Assembly: GCA_964427005.1 (NCBI GenBank)
Contig: CAYRTL010000001.1
Location: 148,584 to 212,583 of the forward strand
DNA: 64,000 bases
DNA from: JAMXLO01 sp964427005
GTDB taxonomy: Bacteria; Pseudomonadota; Alphaproteobacteria; Acetobacterales; Acetobacteraceae
Direction of reading: 5' to 3'
The notes beneath the pieces are model-generated. The model made no database searches, was not told the origin of the DNA, and was given only the letters and a program-made list of their open reading frames with translations. Shown piece by piece: positions 34,560-45,601 of this stretch (position 1 is its first letter; the number at the start of each line of letters is the position of its first letter). The translations under genes and the position numbers were made by a program.

Positions 34560-35786
34560 ATGACATCGCCGCGCTGCCAGGGCGGACTGAATAGCCTCAA
34601 CTTCTTTGTTGGTGCGCTACAGACAGCGTTCGGACCGTTCTTCACCGTCTACCTCACGCAGCAAGGCTGGAGCCAGGTCGATATCGGTTTTGCGCTGAGT
34701 GTCGGCACTGCATCAGCACTGGTGCTCCAGTTGCCAGCGGGCGCGCTGATCGATGCCATAAACGTCAAGCGGATTGCCATCGCTCTTGCCTTAGTGCTGA
34801 CCGGCATCAGCGCCGTGATGGTCGTCGCCTCGCCGACCCAGGCAGCCGTGCTGACCGCGCGCGTGCTGCAGGCCTTCGCTGGATGTCTTTTGACCCCGGC
34901 CATCGCAGCACTCACACTGAAACTGTGCGGTCATGAGCTGTTCAGCGAGCGTCTCGGCAGCAACAGCCGCTATGCCTCACTCGGCAACGCGTTCGCCGCG
35001 GCGACACTGGGCGGCATTGCCTATTACCTTTCAGAGGGGATGGTGTTCACATTCACCGCCCTGCTGGTGATCCCGGCGCTGGCGACGCTCCTGACGTTCC
35101 ATACCACGGACTATTTGCAGAACGGGCATCCGGCCACGCACCATCCTCGTGTACGGAAAAGCAGCGATCATCGCCCCTGGCACATCTATCAGGATCCCAC
35201 GCTGCATGTCTTCGCTGTGTGCGTGGTGCTGTTCCACCTCTCCAACGCAGCCATGCTGCCGCTGGCGCTGAATGAACTCTCCAAGCGTGTAGCGGACGCC
35301 GGTTTCGTTGTGTCCGCCGCGATCATCGTCCCGCAGGTGGTGGTCGCCATCTGCTCGCCCTGGGTAGGGCGCCTGGCGCAGAGCATCGGCCGCAAGCCGA
35401 TCCTGCTGTTTGGCTTTGCTGCCTTGCCGCTGCGCGGCCTGCTCTTCGCCACCACACCTGGCGCCATTCCCCTGGTGGCCATACAGGTGCTGGACGGCGT
35501 AAGCGCGACCGTGTTCGGCCTGATGCTTCCGCTGATCGCGGCCGACGTGACGAGACGGACCGGATATCTGAACCTGGCAATCGGTTCGCTGGGTCTCGCG
35601 GCGGGACTGGGGGCCACGGCCAGTACCACCGCCGCAGGCTGGCTTGCGGATACATTTGGCGCGCCACTTGCCTTCATCGGACTTGCGCTGGCCGGAGTCG
35701 CTGCACTGGCTCTGCTATGGCGCCTGATGCCAGAGACCCGGCCTGGCAAACCGTTCACCGGGACACCAGCAGTCGTTGCGGCCTAA
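34560..35786 (+). CDS. MFS transporter
   Basis: The 408-residue protein has about twelve hydrophobic segments split by a polar central loop (about residues 185-215). MFS-like elements include LIDAINVKR between helices 2 and 3 and GRLAQSIGRKP between helices 8 and 9. The pattern fits drug/proton antiporters and small-solute permeases of the inner membrane. It follows the terminator, so it has its own promoter. No neighbour indicates a substrate. Confidence 0.82.
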   Translation: MTSPRCQGGLNSLNFFVGALQTAFGPFFTVYLTQQGWSQVDIGFALSVGTASALVLQLPAGALIDAINVKRIAIALALVLTGISAVMVVASPTQAAVLTARVLQAFAGCLLTPAIAALTLKLCGHELFSERLGSNSRYASLGNAFAAATLGGIAYYLSEGMVFTFTALLVIPALATLLTFHTTDYLQNGHPATHHPRVRKSSDHRPWHIYQDPTLHVFAVCVVLFHLSNAAMLPLALNELSKRVADAGFVVSAAIIVPQVVVAICSPWVGRLAQSIGRKPILLFGFAALPLRGLLFATTPGAIPLVAIQVLDGVSATVFGLMLPLIAADVTRRTGYLNLAIGSLGLAAGLGATASTTAAGWLADTFGAPLAFIGLALAGVAALALLWRLMPETRPGKPFTGTPAVVAA

Positions 35787-35796
35787 GATCGAGCCG

Positions 35797-36570
35797 TCAC
35801 TTCCGCCGTCGCTCGATAAACGCTCGCATCAGTTTTCGCGCCTCGTCCGTGCCGTGTGCGGCGGCGACCGCGCGAATGCCTTGCTGAATGGCATCGGCGA
35901 TCGACATTCGCTCCCAATCCCTGATCAGCTCCTTCTGCGCGCGGATCGCTGCGGGACCTGCCGAGATTATGGCCCCGGTCCATTCCTCGACGGCGTCATC
36001 GAGCACATCGGCGGCCGCTAAGCGTTCCACCAGCCGGCACTCTGCTGCTTCGCGCGCATCGATGATACGACCGGTGAACACCAGCTCGCGTGTCTTGCCC
36101 CAGCCGATCAGTTGCGGCAGCAGGCAGGCTTCCATGCCGGAAGGAATGCCGTAGAGAACCTCCGGCATGCCGAAGCGCGCCGTATCGACCGCCACGCGCA
36201 TGTCGCACGACGCAGCGATCTCCAGGCCGGCGCCAAGACACCAGCCGTTCACGCGTGCAATGACCGGCACGGGCGCGCGACGGATCGCCTCGCAGACCCG
36301 ATGGGTCAGGCTTGGGCCTTCCGTTGCGTGGCCTCGTTCGAATGTTGCCATTTCTGCGATGTTGGCACCGGAGATGAACGATCGCTCGCCGGCTCCTGTG
36401 AGCACGACTACGCGCAGCCGAGCGTCCGCAGAGACCGCCTCGATTGCTTCGGCAAGTTCCCGCTTGCCGGCATTTCCGAGGGCATTGCGCTGGTCGGGGT
36501 TATTCACCGTCACCCGCGCGACGGCGCCGGCTTCGCCGCGATCCTCGACCGCGACCAGTACCAGGCTCAT
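35797..36570 (-). CDS. Enoyl-CoA hydratase/isomerase family protein
   Basis: The 257-residue crotonase has the oxyanion-hole segments AGERSFISGANIAEM and NGWCLGAGLEIAASCDM. Glu appears at the second catalytic position in FGMPEVLYGIPSG, but the first position is less clear, so hydratase versus isomerase activity is open. It overlaps the upstream HCCA isomerase-like gene by 4 bp (ATGA), suggesting one transcript with that gene and perhaps the GST. Confidence 0.87.
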   Translation of the reverse strand: MSLVLVAVEDRGEAGAVARVTVNNPDQRNALGNAGKRELAEAIEAVSADARLRVVVLTGAGERSFISGANIAEMATFERGHATEGPSLTHRVCEAIRRAPVPVIARVNGWCLGAGLEIAASCDMRVAVDTARFGMPEVLYGIPSGMEACLLPQLIGWGKTRELVFTGRIIDAREAAECRLVERLAAADVLDDAVEEWTGAIISAGPAAIRAQKELIRDWERMSIADAIQQGIRAVAAAHGTDEARKLMRAFIERRRK

Positions 36571-37181
36571 GCGCGCCTGCGTTTCAGTACTGCCTCGCGG
36601 ATCAGCGGCATCCGGTCATTGCCGAAATACATGTCGTCACCACCGACGAACATGGTTGGAGAACCGAAACCGCCACGCTCGATCAGTTCCTGGGTGATGG
36701 CGCGAAGCCTGTCCTTGATCGGCTGCTGCTCGATCCCAGCCAGCAATTCATCGGCATCGACACCGACCTTCTCGCAGATCTCGCGTAGCACCGGGATCTG
36801 CGAAATATCCTTGTCGTCTCCCCAATAGGCTTCGAAGGTCGCGAGCGCGAACGGTACCAGTTTGCCTCGCGATTCCAGCAGAACGCAGCCGCGCATGGCG
36901 CGGACGCTGTTCACCGGAAAGACCGTGGGCCGATAGTGCATGCGGATGCCCAAATGCCGTGCCCAGTCCTCCTGGTCTTTCTTGCCGTAGGCGACCTTGG
37001 CCGGCACCGGCTTCTCGCGCGAATTGTGCACGCTCGGGTTCACCGCATTGAACACGCCACCGACGAGGATCGGCCGCCACGCGATTTCGATCCCGAGTTC
37101 CTTCTGCATGAGCAGAAGATTGTGGAACGCGAAATATGTCCACGGGCTCGAGCAGTCAAAGAAGCATTCGATGTCTGGCAT
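36567..37181 (-). CDS. 2-hydroxychromene-2-carboxylate isomerase-like (DsbA/kappa-GST fold)
   Basis: The 204-residue thioredoxin-fold protein begins MPDIECFFDCSSPWTYFAF, where the catalytic Ser of kappa-class GST/HCCA isomerases is expected (SSPWTY), and ends GSPTMFVGGDDMYFGNDRM. HCCA isomerase uses glutathione in naphthalene catabolism, but many homologues act elsewhere. Here it is paired with a crotonase and, 55 bp upstream, a GST, which suggests a glutathione-dependent CoA or aromatic pathway. ATG 37181 is the family's usual N-terminus. Confidence 0.83.
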   Translation of the reverse strand: MPDIECFFDCSSPWTYFAFHNLLLMQKELGIEIAWRPILVGGVFNAVNPSVHNSREKPVPAKVAYGKKDQEDWARHLGIRMHYRPTVFPVNSVRAMRGCVLLESRGKLVPFALATFEAYWGDDKDISQIPVLREICEKVGVDADELLAGIEQQPIKDRLRAITQELIERGGFGSPTMFVGGDDMYFGNDRMPLIREAVLKRRRA

Positions 37182-37236
37182 GCGCGACCCCCTGTTGTCC
37201 TCATGGCCGGCCTTGCGCCGGCCATGACGTCCACCG

Positions 37237-37959
37237 TTACGCCGGTACCGGCCGGGCGCGCTGGTTGTACAGAATCTTCGCGCGCCGCTCGCGTTCTTCC
37301 GGCGGCAGTTTTGCCGGGTCCTCTGAGAGATCGGCCCCCACTGCCATGCCACGCTGCACGCCTGGCCGGGCCGCCATCTCCTCGAACCACCGCTTGAAGT
37401 ACTTGAACTCCTCGATGTCCTGGCCCTGCGCCTTCCAGTTCACTGTCCAGGGATAGGAGATCATGTCGGCGATCGTGTACTCGTCGCCGGCCAGGTAGCG
37501 GCTTTCATAAAGCCGGTTGTTCAGCACGCCGTAAAGCCGGTTCACTTCGTCGGTGAATCGGGCAACCGCATAAGATTGGTCGCCTTTCGTATCGCCGAGT
37601 CGCCGGAAGTGCCCGCACTCGCCGCTCTTCGGCCCCTGGTTCGCCATTTGCCAGATCAGCCACTGCATCACCTGGTATTTCGGCCGCGTCGCTTGCGGGA
37701 GGAACCTAGCCTCCTTCTCCGCGATATACAGCATGATCGCGCCTGACTCGAAGACAACGATCGGCTCGCCGCCTTCTTTGGGATTACGATCCACCAATAC
37801 CGGCATCCGGTGATTCGGATTCATCTTGAGGAAATCCGGAGTGAACTGGTCACCTCGCCCGATATTACAGGGCACGATCCTGTACTCAGCGCCCAGCTCC
37901 TCCAGCAATATTGTGACTTTCTTGCCGTTCGGCGTCGGCCAGTAGTGAACCTCGTACAT
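37237..37959 (-). CDS. Glutathione S-transferase, YfcG/YghU-like
   Basis: The 240-residue protein has an N-terminal thioredoxin-fold domain (MYEVHYWPTPNGKKVTILLEE, MPVLVDRN, FESGAIMLYIAE) and an all-helical C-terminal domain (YLAGDEYTIADMISYPW). The TPNGKK motif is typical of the YfcG/Ure2p-like nu class, which has disulfide-bond reductase activity with glutathione. ATG 37959 is preferred to 38091 because homology begins there. Likely upstream member of a three-gene unit. Confidence 0.87.
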   Translation of the reverse strand: MYEVHYWPTPNGKKVTILLEELGAEYRIVPCNIGRGDQFTPDFLKMNPNHRMPVLVDRNPKEGGEPIVVFESGAIMLYIAEKEARFLPQATRPKYQVMQWLIWQMANQGPKSGECGHFRRLGDTKGDQSYAVARFTDEVNRLYGVLNNRLYESRYLAGDEYTIADMISYPWTVNWKAQGQDIEEFKYFKRWFEEMAARPGVQRGMAVGADLSEDPAKLPPEERERRAKILYNQRARPVPA

Positions 37960-38143
37960 TGTTCCGCCCTTCCATCTTTGCTTGCCTCGTCGTCGGACCC
38001 GATGGCCCGACCAGCATGCCACAGCCGCAGATGCCGGAAACTCCCCGTAATTTGCCCGGAGAATGCAAGAAATGCTTGTCCTGCGGGACAAACCGTGATT
38101 CCGTCACAATGCAACTGAACCTGCAACAGCGAGTCGGTCAGCC

Positions 38144-38503
38144 ATGGCACTCAGAAAGGCCCCCGCGGCAGCCAAGTCCGCGGCAAAATCCCCGAAGGCG
38201 GCAGCGTCGGCAAAGTCCGGCGCGCAACCTACCGTCACCCTCCGGCACCTCGCGGCCTCGCTTTCCGAGAGCCATGAGATGCCGAAGAAGCAGTGCGACG
38301 CCATGCTCAATGACATGGTCGGCTTGGTCACGAAGCACCTAAAGAAGGGCGACCGCATTCGGATCGCCGGTCTGGGCGTGCTTCAGGTCAGGAAGCGCGC
38401 CGCTCGCATGGGGCGCAACCCAGCCACCGGTGAAGCAATCAAGATCAAGGCAAGCAAGAAGGTCGCCTTCCGCCCCGCGAAGGAACTGAAAGAAGCCGTC
38501 TAA
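38144..38503 (+). CDS. HU-family DNA-binding protein with a basic N-terminal tail
   Basis: The 119-residue protein has an Ala/Lys-rich, low-complexity tail (residues 1-27, PAAAKSAAKSPKAAASAKSG) followed by the HU/IHF domain: LAASLSESHEMPKKQCDAML, then RIAGLGVLQVRKRAARMGRNP on the DNA-binding arm, and KVAFRPAKELKEAV. Typical HU proteins have about 90 residues; histone-like tails of this type recur in alphaproteobacteria. It is a nucleoid protein. A hairpin follows the stop. Confidence 0.9.
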   Translation: MALRKAPAAAKSAAKSPKAAASAKSGAQPTVTLRHLAASLSESHEMPKKQCDAMLNDMVGLVTKHLKKGDRIRIAGLGVLQVRKRAARMGRNPATGEAIKIKASKKVAFRPAKELKEAV

Positions 38504-38528
38504 TCCTCGCTTGAGGTTCTTGAGGCTG

Positions 38529-38552
38529 AGCCACCGGGTCAGCCCGGTGGCT
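38529..38552. terminator. Hairpin between HU gene and tRNA
   Basis: AGCCACCGGG and CCCGGTGGCT are perfect complements with a TCAG loop. There is no T-run, so termination may be weak. The same hairpin lies just 3' of the oppositely oriented tRNA-Val and may serve both directions. Confidence 0.6.
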
Positions 38553-38557
38553 TGGGA

Positions 38558-38632
38558 TGGTGGGTGCGACTGGGATTGAACCAGTGACCCCCGCCGTGTG
38601 AAGACGGTGCTCTCCCGCTGAGCTACGCACCC
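38558..38632 (-). tRNA. tRNA-Val(CAC)
   Basis: Read on the minus strand: acceptor GGGTGCG paired with CGCACCC, D arm GCTC/GAGC, anticodon stem CCGTC/GGCGG with loop TTCACAC (anticodon CAC, reading GUG), T arm ACTGG/CCAGT with TTCAATC loop, discriminator A, and an encoded CCA (38560-38558). All stems pair, and length (75 nt with CCA) is standard. Confidence 0.95.
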
Positions 38633-38719
38633 TTGGCTGGCTGAATAGGGGGCTGGACTTCATGGAGTCAAGCCGAGGGCAGGCTTGCCACCGCTTCGCC
38701 GCAGCGCAACATTGTCGTC

Positions 38720-39514
38720 ATGCGCCGAGTTGCCGCAGCCAGCCTGGGACTGCTTCTCCTCGCAACGACTCCTGCGAGCGCGCAGGTCACACGGGTGCGG
38801 CTAAGCTACGATGCGTACGCCGCGGGTATCGAAGTGATGCAGATGCAGGCGTCCTTCGGCCTCGGGCCGTGGAATTACCACATCAACGTGGATTACCATA
38901 CGACCGGGCTTGTCTCGCTGTTCTATAGCGGCCGGCAAGTAAATAGCGTCCGTGGCATCTGGCGAGACGAACAGGCAGCTCCCCTCGAATTCTTTGGCGA
39001 GGGTGTGTGGCGCGGCCAGACACGGCGCACCCTGATCGATTACGACCACGGTCTGCCTCTGGTTCGCGAGCTGCAGCCAGCCCAGGAGACCGAGCGCGAG
39101 AAGGTGCCGATCGAACTACAGATGCACACGATGGATACACTGAGCGCGCTGGCGCAGCTCATGCGCAAGGTCGGGCGCGAGCGTAGCTGCGAAACCGAAG
39201 TGCGTACCTATGATGGGCGTCGTGTGCTGGATGTGGTCGCGCGCACCGGAGGGACAGACAGTCTGGAGCCAACCGGCAGATCGACCTTTAGCGGCCCGAC
39301 GCTACGCTGCGACTTTGAGGGGCGTGAACTTGCCGGGTTTCTGATCGGCGAGAATGACTCGGAGCATCGCAGACCGCTGCATGGCTCAGCTTGGCTTGCG
39401 CTTCTGCTGCCTGACAGCCCTGCACTGCCGGTGAGGATAGCGTTCGAGACACGCTGGTTTGGCACGGCCACGATGTACCTGACCGGGGCGACGTCCGCAG
39501 ATTCACCAGACTGA
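38720..39514 (+). CDS. DUF3108 domain protein, exported
   Basis: The 264-residue protein starts with a Sec signal (MRRVAAASLGLLLLATTPASA, cleavage likely after ASA at 21). The mature part is beta-rich with LSYDAYAAGIEVMQMQASF and a late DSPALPVRIAFETRWFGTATM, as in DUF3108 proteins, which are thought to be periplasmic lipoprotein-carrier-like barrels of unknown function. It ends head-on with gph with no space between. Confidence 0.75.
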   Translation: MRRVAAASLGLLLLATTPASAQVTRVRLSYDAYAAGIEVMQMQASFGLGPWNYHINVDYHTTGLVSLFYSGRQVNSVRGIWRDEQAAPLEFFGEGVWRGQTRRTLIDYDHGLPLVRELQPAQETEREKVPIELQMHTMDTLSALAQLMRKVGRERSCETEVRTYDGRRVLDVVARTGGTDSLEPTGRSTFSGPTLRCDFEGRELAGFLIGENDSEHRRPLHGSAWLALLLPDSPALPVRIAFETRWFGTATMYLTGATSADSPD

Positions 39515-40165
39515 TCAGGGCAGCAGTCGATTGGCGATGGTGACCAACTCGAGGAAGTCCTGGGCGATGGCCACGGCACCCGCTGCCATCTCCGGCCTAC
39601 CGTAGCCCCAGCCCGCGAAGATGCAGCCGAGCCCCGCTCCGCGTGCCGCGGCTATATCGTTCGCGTGGTCGCCGGCCATCAGCGCGCGCTGGGGCACGCC
39701 GCCCGCCCTCGTCAGTGTCGCCAGGAGATGGCGCGGATCGGGCTTTCGCACTGGGAAGCTGTCGCCCCCGCCGATTGCAGCAAGATATTGCGCCAACCCC
39801 AAGACCGACAGCAGCGATCGTGCCATCGTCTCCGGCTTGTTGGTGCAGACGGCAAGCTTCCAACCCTCCCCGGCCAGCACGCGCAATCCCTCGGCCACAC
39901 CAGGGTAGGGCTTGCTTTCCACGGCCGTATGCGCGCCGTAGTCGGCGGAGAACTCCGCCACTGCTTGGGCATCAGCGATGCGGTCGCGAGCGGCGAACGC
40001 GCGTTCCACCAGCCTCGCCACCCCGTCGCCGACCATCCCGGCGGTCTCCGTCTGAGAGAACGTTGTAAGCCCCCGCGCCTTCATCAGCCGGTTCAGGGCT
40101 GCTGCAAGATCCGGCACTGAATGCACCAGCGTGCCATCAAGATCGAGCAGCAGGGTGCGGGTCAC
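39515..40165 (-). CDS. gph: Phosphoglycolate phosphatase (HAD family)
   Basis: The 216-residue HAD hydrolase has motif I LLLDLDGTLVHS (nucleophile Asp in DLDGT), motif II VCTNKP, the Lys in RKPDPRHL and motif III/IV MAGDHANDIAAARGAG. It salvages 2-phosphoglycolate made by DNA repair or Rubisco. GTG 40165 is chosen: CGGAG lies just upstream and VTRTLLLDLDGT begins there; the frame continues to 40687 only inside glmU on the other strand. Substrate assignment is by family. Confidence 0.85.
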   Translation of the reverse strand: MTRTLLLDLDGTLVHSVPDLAAALNRLMKARGLTTFSQTETAGMVGDGVARLVERAFAARDRIADAQAVAEFSADYGAHTAVESKPYPGVAEGLRVLAGEGWKLAVCTNKPETMARSLLSVLGLAQYLAAIGGGDSFPVRKPDPRHLLATLTRAGGVPQRALMAGDHANDIAAARGAGLGCIFAGWGYGRPEMAAGAVAIAQDFLELVTIANRLLP

Positions 40166-40269
40166 TGCGTTGCACTCCGAAACGGGATTTGAAGCCACAG
40201 GATAGCGAGAGGCTTTGACACGGCGTAGCCTACCCGGCCACAAGAACACCAGAGCAACAAGGGACAGCG

Positions 40270-41588
40270 ATGACCCGCACCGCCGTGATCCTGGCCGCCG
40301 GCTTCGGCACGCGCATGAAGTCGGCTCGGCCGAAGACGCTGCACAAGATCGCGGGCCGCTCCATGCTGCGCCACCTACTCGCAAGCTGCGAACAAGTATT
40401 CGACCGGATTGTGGTGGTGATCGGTCCCGATATGGACACTGTGCGCCAGGAGGCTGCGCCGCACAGTTGCGTTGTGCAACAGGAACGTCACGGTACTGCT
40501 CATGCCGCGCTGATCGCGGCCCCCCATTTTGGCGATGGGGAGGTCGCGGTGCTCTATGCCGATAACCCGCTGATCCGCCCTGCGACTCTGAAGCGTCTGC
40601 TCGAACGTCGCACAACCGGTGATGCTGCTCTGGCACTGCTGGCGTTTCGTCCGGCTGATGCTGCGCATTATGGCCGTGTCCTGACACGTAATGGATATGT
40701 CGAGCGCATTGTCGAATGGATGGACGCGGGCGAAACGGAACGGGCCGAAGGCCTGTGCAATGCCGGCGTCCTGTGTGCCGCCTCCAACGACATGGCCCGC
40801 TGGTTGCGCGACGTCCGCGCCGACAATGCGAAGGGTGAATACTATCTCACCGACATTGTCGCGCTGGCTCGTGCCGAAGGCACCCGTGTTGCTGCCGTGG
40901 AAGCGCCCGCCGATGAGTTAGCGGGAGTAAATTCGCGCGCCGAGCTCGCCGCTGCTGAAGCAGTCGTGCAGTCCTGGCTACGCGCAGCCGCTATGGACGC
41001 CGGCGTAACGATGATCGACCCTTCATCAGTCTTCCTGTGCGCCGACACCGAGCTTGCTCCGGATGTGACGATTGAGCCGAATGTGGTGTTCGGTCCTGGT
41101 GTGAAGATTGCCGCGGGTGCACAGATTCTGGCTTTCACACACTTGACCGGCTGCACCATTGGTCCGGACTGTATCGTGGGACCGCACGCCAGATTGCGTC
41201 CCGGCGCCGAACTTGGCGAGAAGGTACACATCGGCAACTTCGTCGAGGTAAAGGCGGCGAAGGTCGGCGCGCGCAGCAAGGCCAGCCATCTCACCTATCT
41301 CGGCGACGCTGAGATAGGTAGCGAGACCAACATCGGCGCGGGTACGATCACCTGCAACTATGACGGCTACAATAAGTACCGGACGAAGATCGGTTCGCGC
41401 GCCTTCATTGGTTCTGATACTGCTCTGGTCGCGCCGGTCACTGTCGGCGATGGCGCCATCATCGCCGCAGGCAGCGTGATCACTGAAGACGTTCCCGATG
41501 ACAGCTTGGCGCTCGCTCGCGGTCGGCAAGAGACGAAGCCTGGCCGGGCGCCAGCCATGCGGGAGAAACTGCAAGGGAAGCGACGCTG

Positions 41589-41589
<1 letters not shown>
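40270..41589 (+). CDS. glmU: Bifunctional GlcN-1-P acetyltransferase/GlcNAc-1-P uridyltransferase
   Basis: The 439-residue enzyme makes UDP-GlcNAc for peptidoglycan and LPS. The N-terminal uridylyltransferase domain has ILAAGFGTRMKSARPKTLHK and ERHGTAHAAL. The C-terminal left-handed beta-helix acetyltransferase (from about residue 245) has the hexapeptide repeats and the catalytic-region GNFVEVKAAKVG...SHLTYLGDAEIG and GTITCNYDGYNKYRT. It overlaps glmS by one base (TGATG), giving the usual glmU-glmS order. UDP-GlcNAc is also the starting point for the 17152-20257 pathway. Confidence 0.95.
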
Positions 41590-43412
<1,823 letters not shown>

Positions 43413-43436
43413 ACCTCCTCGTCATTGCGAGAGACG

Positions 43437-44342
43437 TTACAGCTCCACGCTTCCCGTAAACACCGGAACGCATCCGCCTTCTATGCTGGACAACACGGGC
43501 CCTTCCGCGGTCTTACGAGCCGAAGCGACAATCAGGCTTGGACGTCCCATTTCGACGCCCTGTACGATCTCATAAGAGAGGTTGGCATTCTCGCCTGGCG
43601 CCAGCGAGGTCAACAGTGCAGCCAGGGCAGCATTCGCACTCCCCGTCGCGGGATCTTCCCAAATGCCACTCAGTGGCGCGAACATGCGCGCGGCGAGCCG
43701 CGTCGCATCTCCGCCTCGCTGCGCATAGAGATGCAGCGAGAACCGAGTCGCCACCTCGGGAAACCTCTCCGCAGCTTCGCGGAAAGCGCCGATGTCCGGT
43801 CTGGCGCGCGATAACGCTGACTCGGTGGTCACCTCCGCAAGGACAAACGGCGTGCCGACCGATGCAACCAGCGGCGTGTGCGCCGTGGTGGCAATGTCAT
43901 CCACATTAAGTCCGGCGCAGGCAGCCACCACATCCTCGGGAATCGCAATGTCTATTGAGAGTGCGCGCGGAGCCGCGATCCTTACGCTCGTGACCTCGTT
44001 CCCCGAACGCATAACATGCACGCGGACGAGCCCCGCGAGCTCCTCGAAGACGTAATGCTCCGGCGGATTGGGATCACCCTGGGCGATCACATATCCAGTG
44101 CCGACATTCGGGTGGCCAGCAAACGGCAATTCCGATCGCGGTGTGAAAATGCGCACTTTAGCGTGATGCTGCGGATTGTCTGGCGGAAGCACAAACGTCG
44201 TCTCAGAGAGGTTGAACTCCATCGCCAAGGCCTGCATCTGCTGATCGGTCAGCCCGCGTGCGTCCGGAAAGACTGCCAGCGGATTGCCGCCGAAGCGTCG
44301 ATCGGTGAACACATCGACTGTGACAAATTCATAGCCGGCCAT
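43437..44342 (-). CDS. PhzF family isomerase
   Basis: The 301-residue protein begins FVTVDVFTDRRFGGNPLAVFPDA with the conserved Asn-Pro-Leu-Ala, continues EFNLSETTFVLPP with the putative catalytic Glu, then RIFTPRSELPFAGHPNVGTGY, and in the second half EDPATGSANAALAALL. This is the diaminopimelate epimerase-like PhzF fold. Phenazine genes are absent, so this is one of the many family members without a known reaction. It lies 2 bp downstream of the small unknown gene and is probably co-transcribed. Confidence 0.87.
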   Translation of the reverse strand: MAGYEFVTVDVFTDRRFGGNPLAVFPDARGLTDQQMQALAMEFNLSETTFVLPPDNPQHHAKVRIFTPRSELPFAGHPNVGTGYVIAQGDPNPPEHYVFEELAGLVRVHVMRSGNEVTSVRIAAPRALSIDIAIPEDVVAACAGLNVDDIATTAHTPLVASVGTPFVLAEVTTESALSRARPDIGAFREAAERFPEVATRFSLHLYAQRGGDATRLAARMFAPLSGIWEDPATGSANAALAALLTSLAPGENANLSYEIVQGVEMGRPSLIVASARKTAEGPVLSSIEGGCVPVFTGSVEL

Positions 44343-44344
44343 GT

Positions 44345-44710
44345 CTATTCGTCCTCATCATCGTCATCGGCCCGTCGCGGATCGAGAGAGCGCCAGTCCC
44401 GATCCTCCAAACCGGCAGGGATATCGACGAAATCGCCGAGCTCCGTTGCACTGCGCCAGCCGGCCTCACCAGCCTCCACCACTTCGGCATCTTCGCCGAA
44501 CGCGAACCATGCCTCCAGCACTTCCTTGGCGGTCATCCCGGGAACACGACATCGTTCGACCGAATCCCGGACATATCGCCGCGCGAAGGCATTGGCCTGC
44601 ATCAGGGTCTCGAAGCCGCCGACCTCCTCGACAACGTTGTCCTGTGCGCCTCCGGATAGGTCCAGGATGCGAACGCGCCAGCCGCCTTGTGGGGCAAACA
44701 GATCACTCAT
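44345..44710 (-). CDS. Unrecognised 121-residue protein with an acidic C-terminus
   Basis: I do not recognise a family. The sequence starts with VRILDLSGGAQDNVVEEVGG, a strand-rich segment, followed by an amphipathic helix (LMQANAFARRYVRDSVERC), a helix with MTAKEVLEAWFAFGEDAEVV, and ends in DDDDEDE. There is no signal or membrane segment. It is immediately upstream of the PhzF gene in the same direction. Coding appears real: no overlap with a better frame, and tight spacing. Confidence 0.6.
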   Translation of the reverse strand: MSDLFAPQGGWRVRILDLSGGAQDNVVEEVGGFETLMQANAFARRYVRDSVERCRVPGMTAKEVLEAWFAFGEDAEVVEAGEAGWRSATELGDFVDIPAGLEDRDWRSLDPRRADDDDEDE

Positions 44711-44752
44711 CCCGGGAAGCTAGGCAGCCGGGCGGGCAGAATCAACGGAAGC

Positions 44753-45601
44753 CTAGGCTTTGACCGAACCCGAGGTCAGGCCGGCAACATAGTGCTCGAC
44801 GAAGAATGAATAGATGATCGCAACCGGCACCGATCCGAGTAGCGCGGCGGCCATGAGCTGTCCCCAGTAGAAGACGTCGCCTTTCACCAGCTCGGCGATG
44901 GCGCCAACCGGCACTGTGCGCACGTCTGTCTGGGTGAGAAAAATCAGTGCGTAGAGAAATTCGTTCTGCGCCAAGGTGAACGCGAAGATGCCAGCCGAAA
45001 TGAAGCCAGGAACGCAGAGCGGCAGAAAGATGCGAAACATCGTCTGCAATCGAGTAGCCCCGTCGATGCGCGCGGCATCCTCCAGCTCGTGCGGAACGGT
45101 GCGGAAGTACCCCATTAGCAGCCAGGCGCAGAACGGGATGAGCAGGGTTGGATAGGTGAGGATCACCGAAGTAAGCGTATCGCCGAGGTGCAGGCGGTTG
45201 ATGATGTCAGCCAGTGGGATGAACAGCAGTGGCTGCGGAACCAGATAGGTGGCGGCGACAGCAAAGGAAATCAGCGCGGCCCCCGGGAAACGCATGCGCG
45301 CCAGCGGATAGGCAAGCATGACGCCGAAGACGAGTGAGATGGCCGTTGAGACCACCGCGACAAGGAATGTGTTGTAGGTCCAGGTCAGGAAGTTCGTCTC
45401 GGTCAGCAGATCGACGTAATGCTTCAGCGTCGGGTGATAGACGATGAGCGGCATGATCTTGCGGTTGTATAGCTCCTGGTTCGGCTTCAGCGAGGTCACC
45501 GCCATCCAGTAGAACGGAAATAGCGTGAACAACATGAAGAAGCCCAGCGGCAGCCAAAGCTTCACCGCCCTTACCGGCCAGCCGCGGCGTTCGACCATCA
45601 T
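44753..45601 (-). CDS. Sugar ABC transporter permease (MalG/UgpE type)
   Basis: The 282-residue inner-membrane protein has about six hydrophobic segments and the cytoplasmic EAA loop EDAARIDGATRLQTMFRIFLPLC, which couples to the ATPase. The N-terminus (LWLPLGFFMLFTLFPFYWMAVTSLKP) is typical of MalG-like CUT1 permeases. It overlaps its partner permease by 4 bp. The operon ends here with no ATPase, so a shared MsmK/UgpC-like subunit from elsewhere must be used. Confidence 0.88.
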   Translation of the reverse strand: MMVERRGWPVRAVKLWLPLGFFMLFTLFPFYWMAVTSLKPNQELYNRKIMPLIVYHPTLKHYVDLLTETNFLTWTYNTFLVAVVSTAISLVFGVMLAYPLARMRFPGAALISFAVAATYLVPQPLLFIPLADIINRLHLGDTLTSVILTYPTLLIPFCAWLLMGYFRTVPHELEDAARIDGATRLQTMFRIFLPLCVPGFISAGIFAFTLAQNEFLYALIFLTQTDVRTVPVGAIAELVKGDVFYWGQLMAAALLGSVPVAIIYSFFVEHYVAGLTSGSVKA

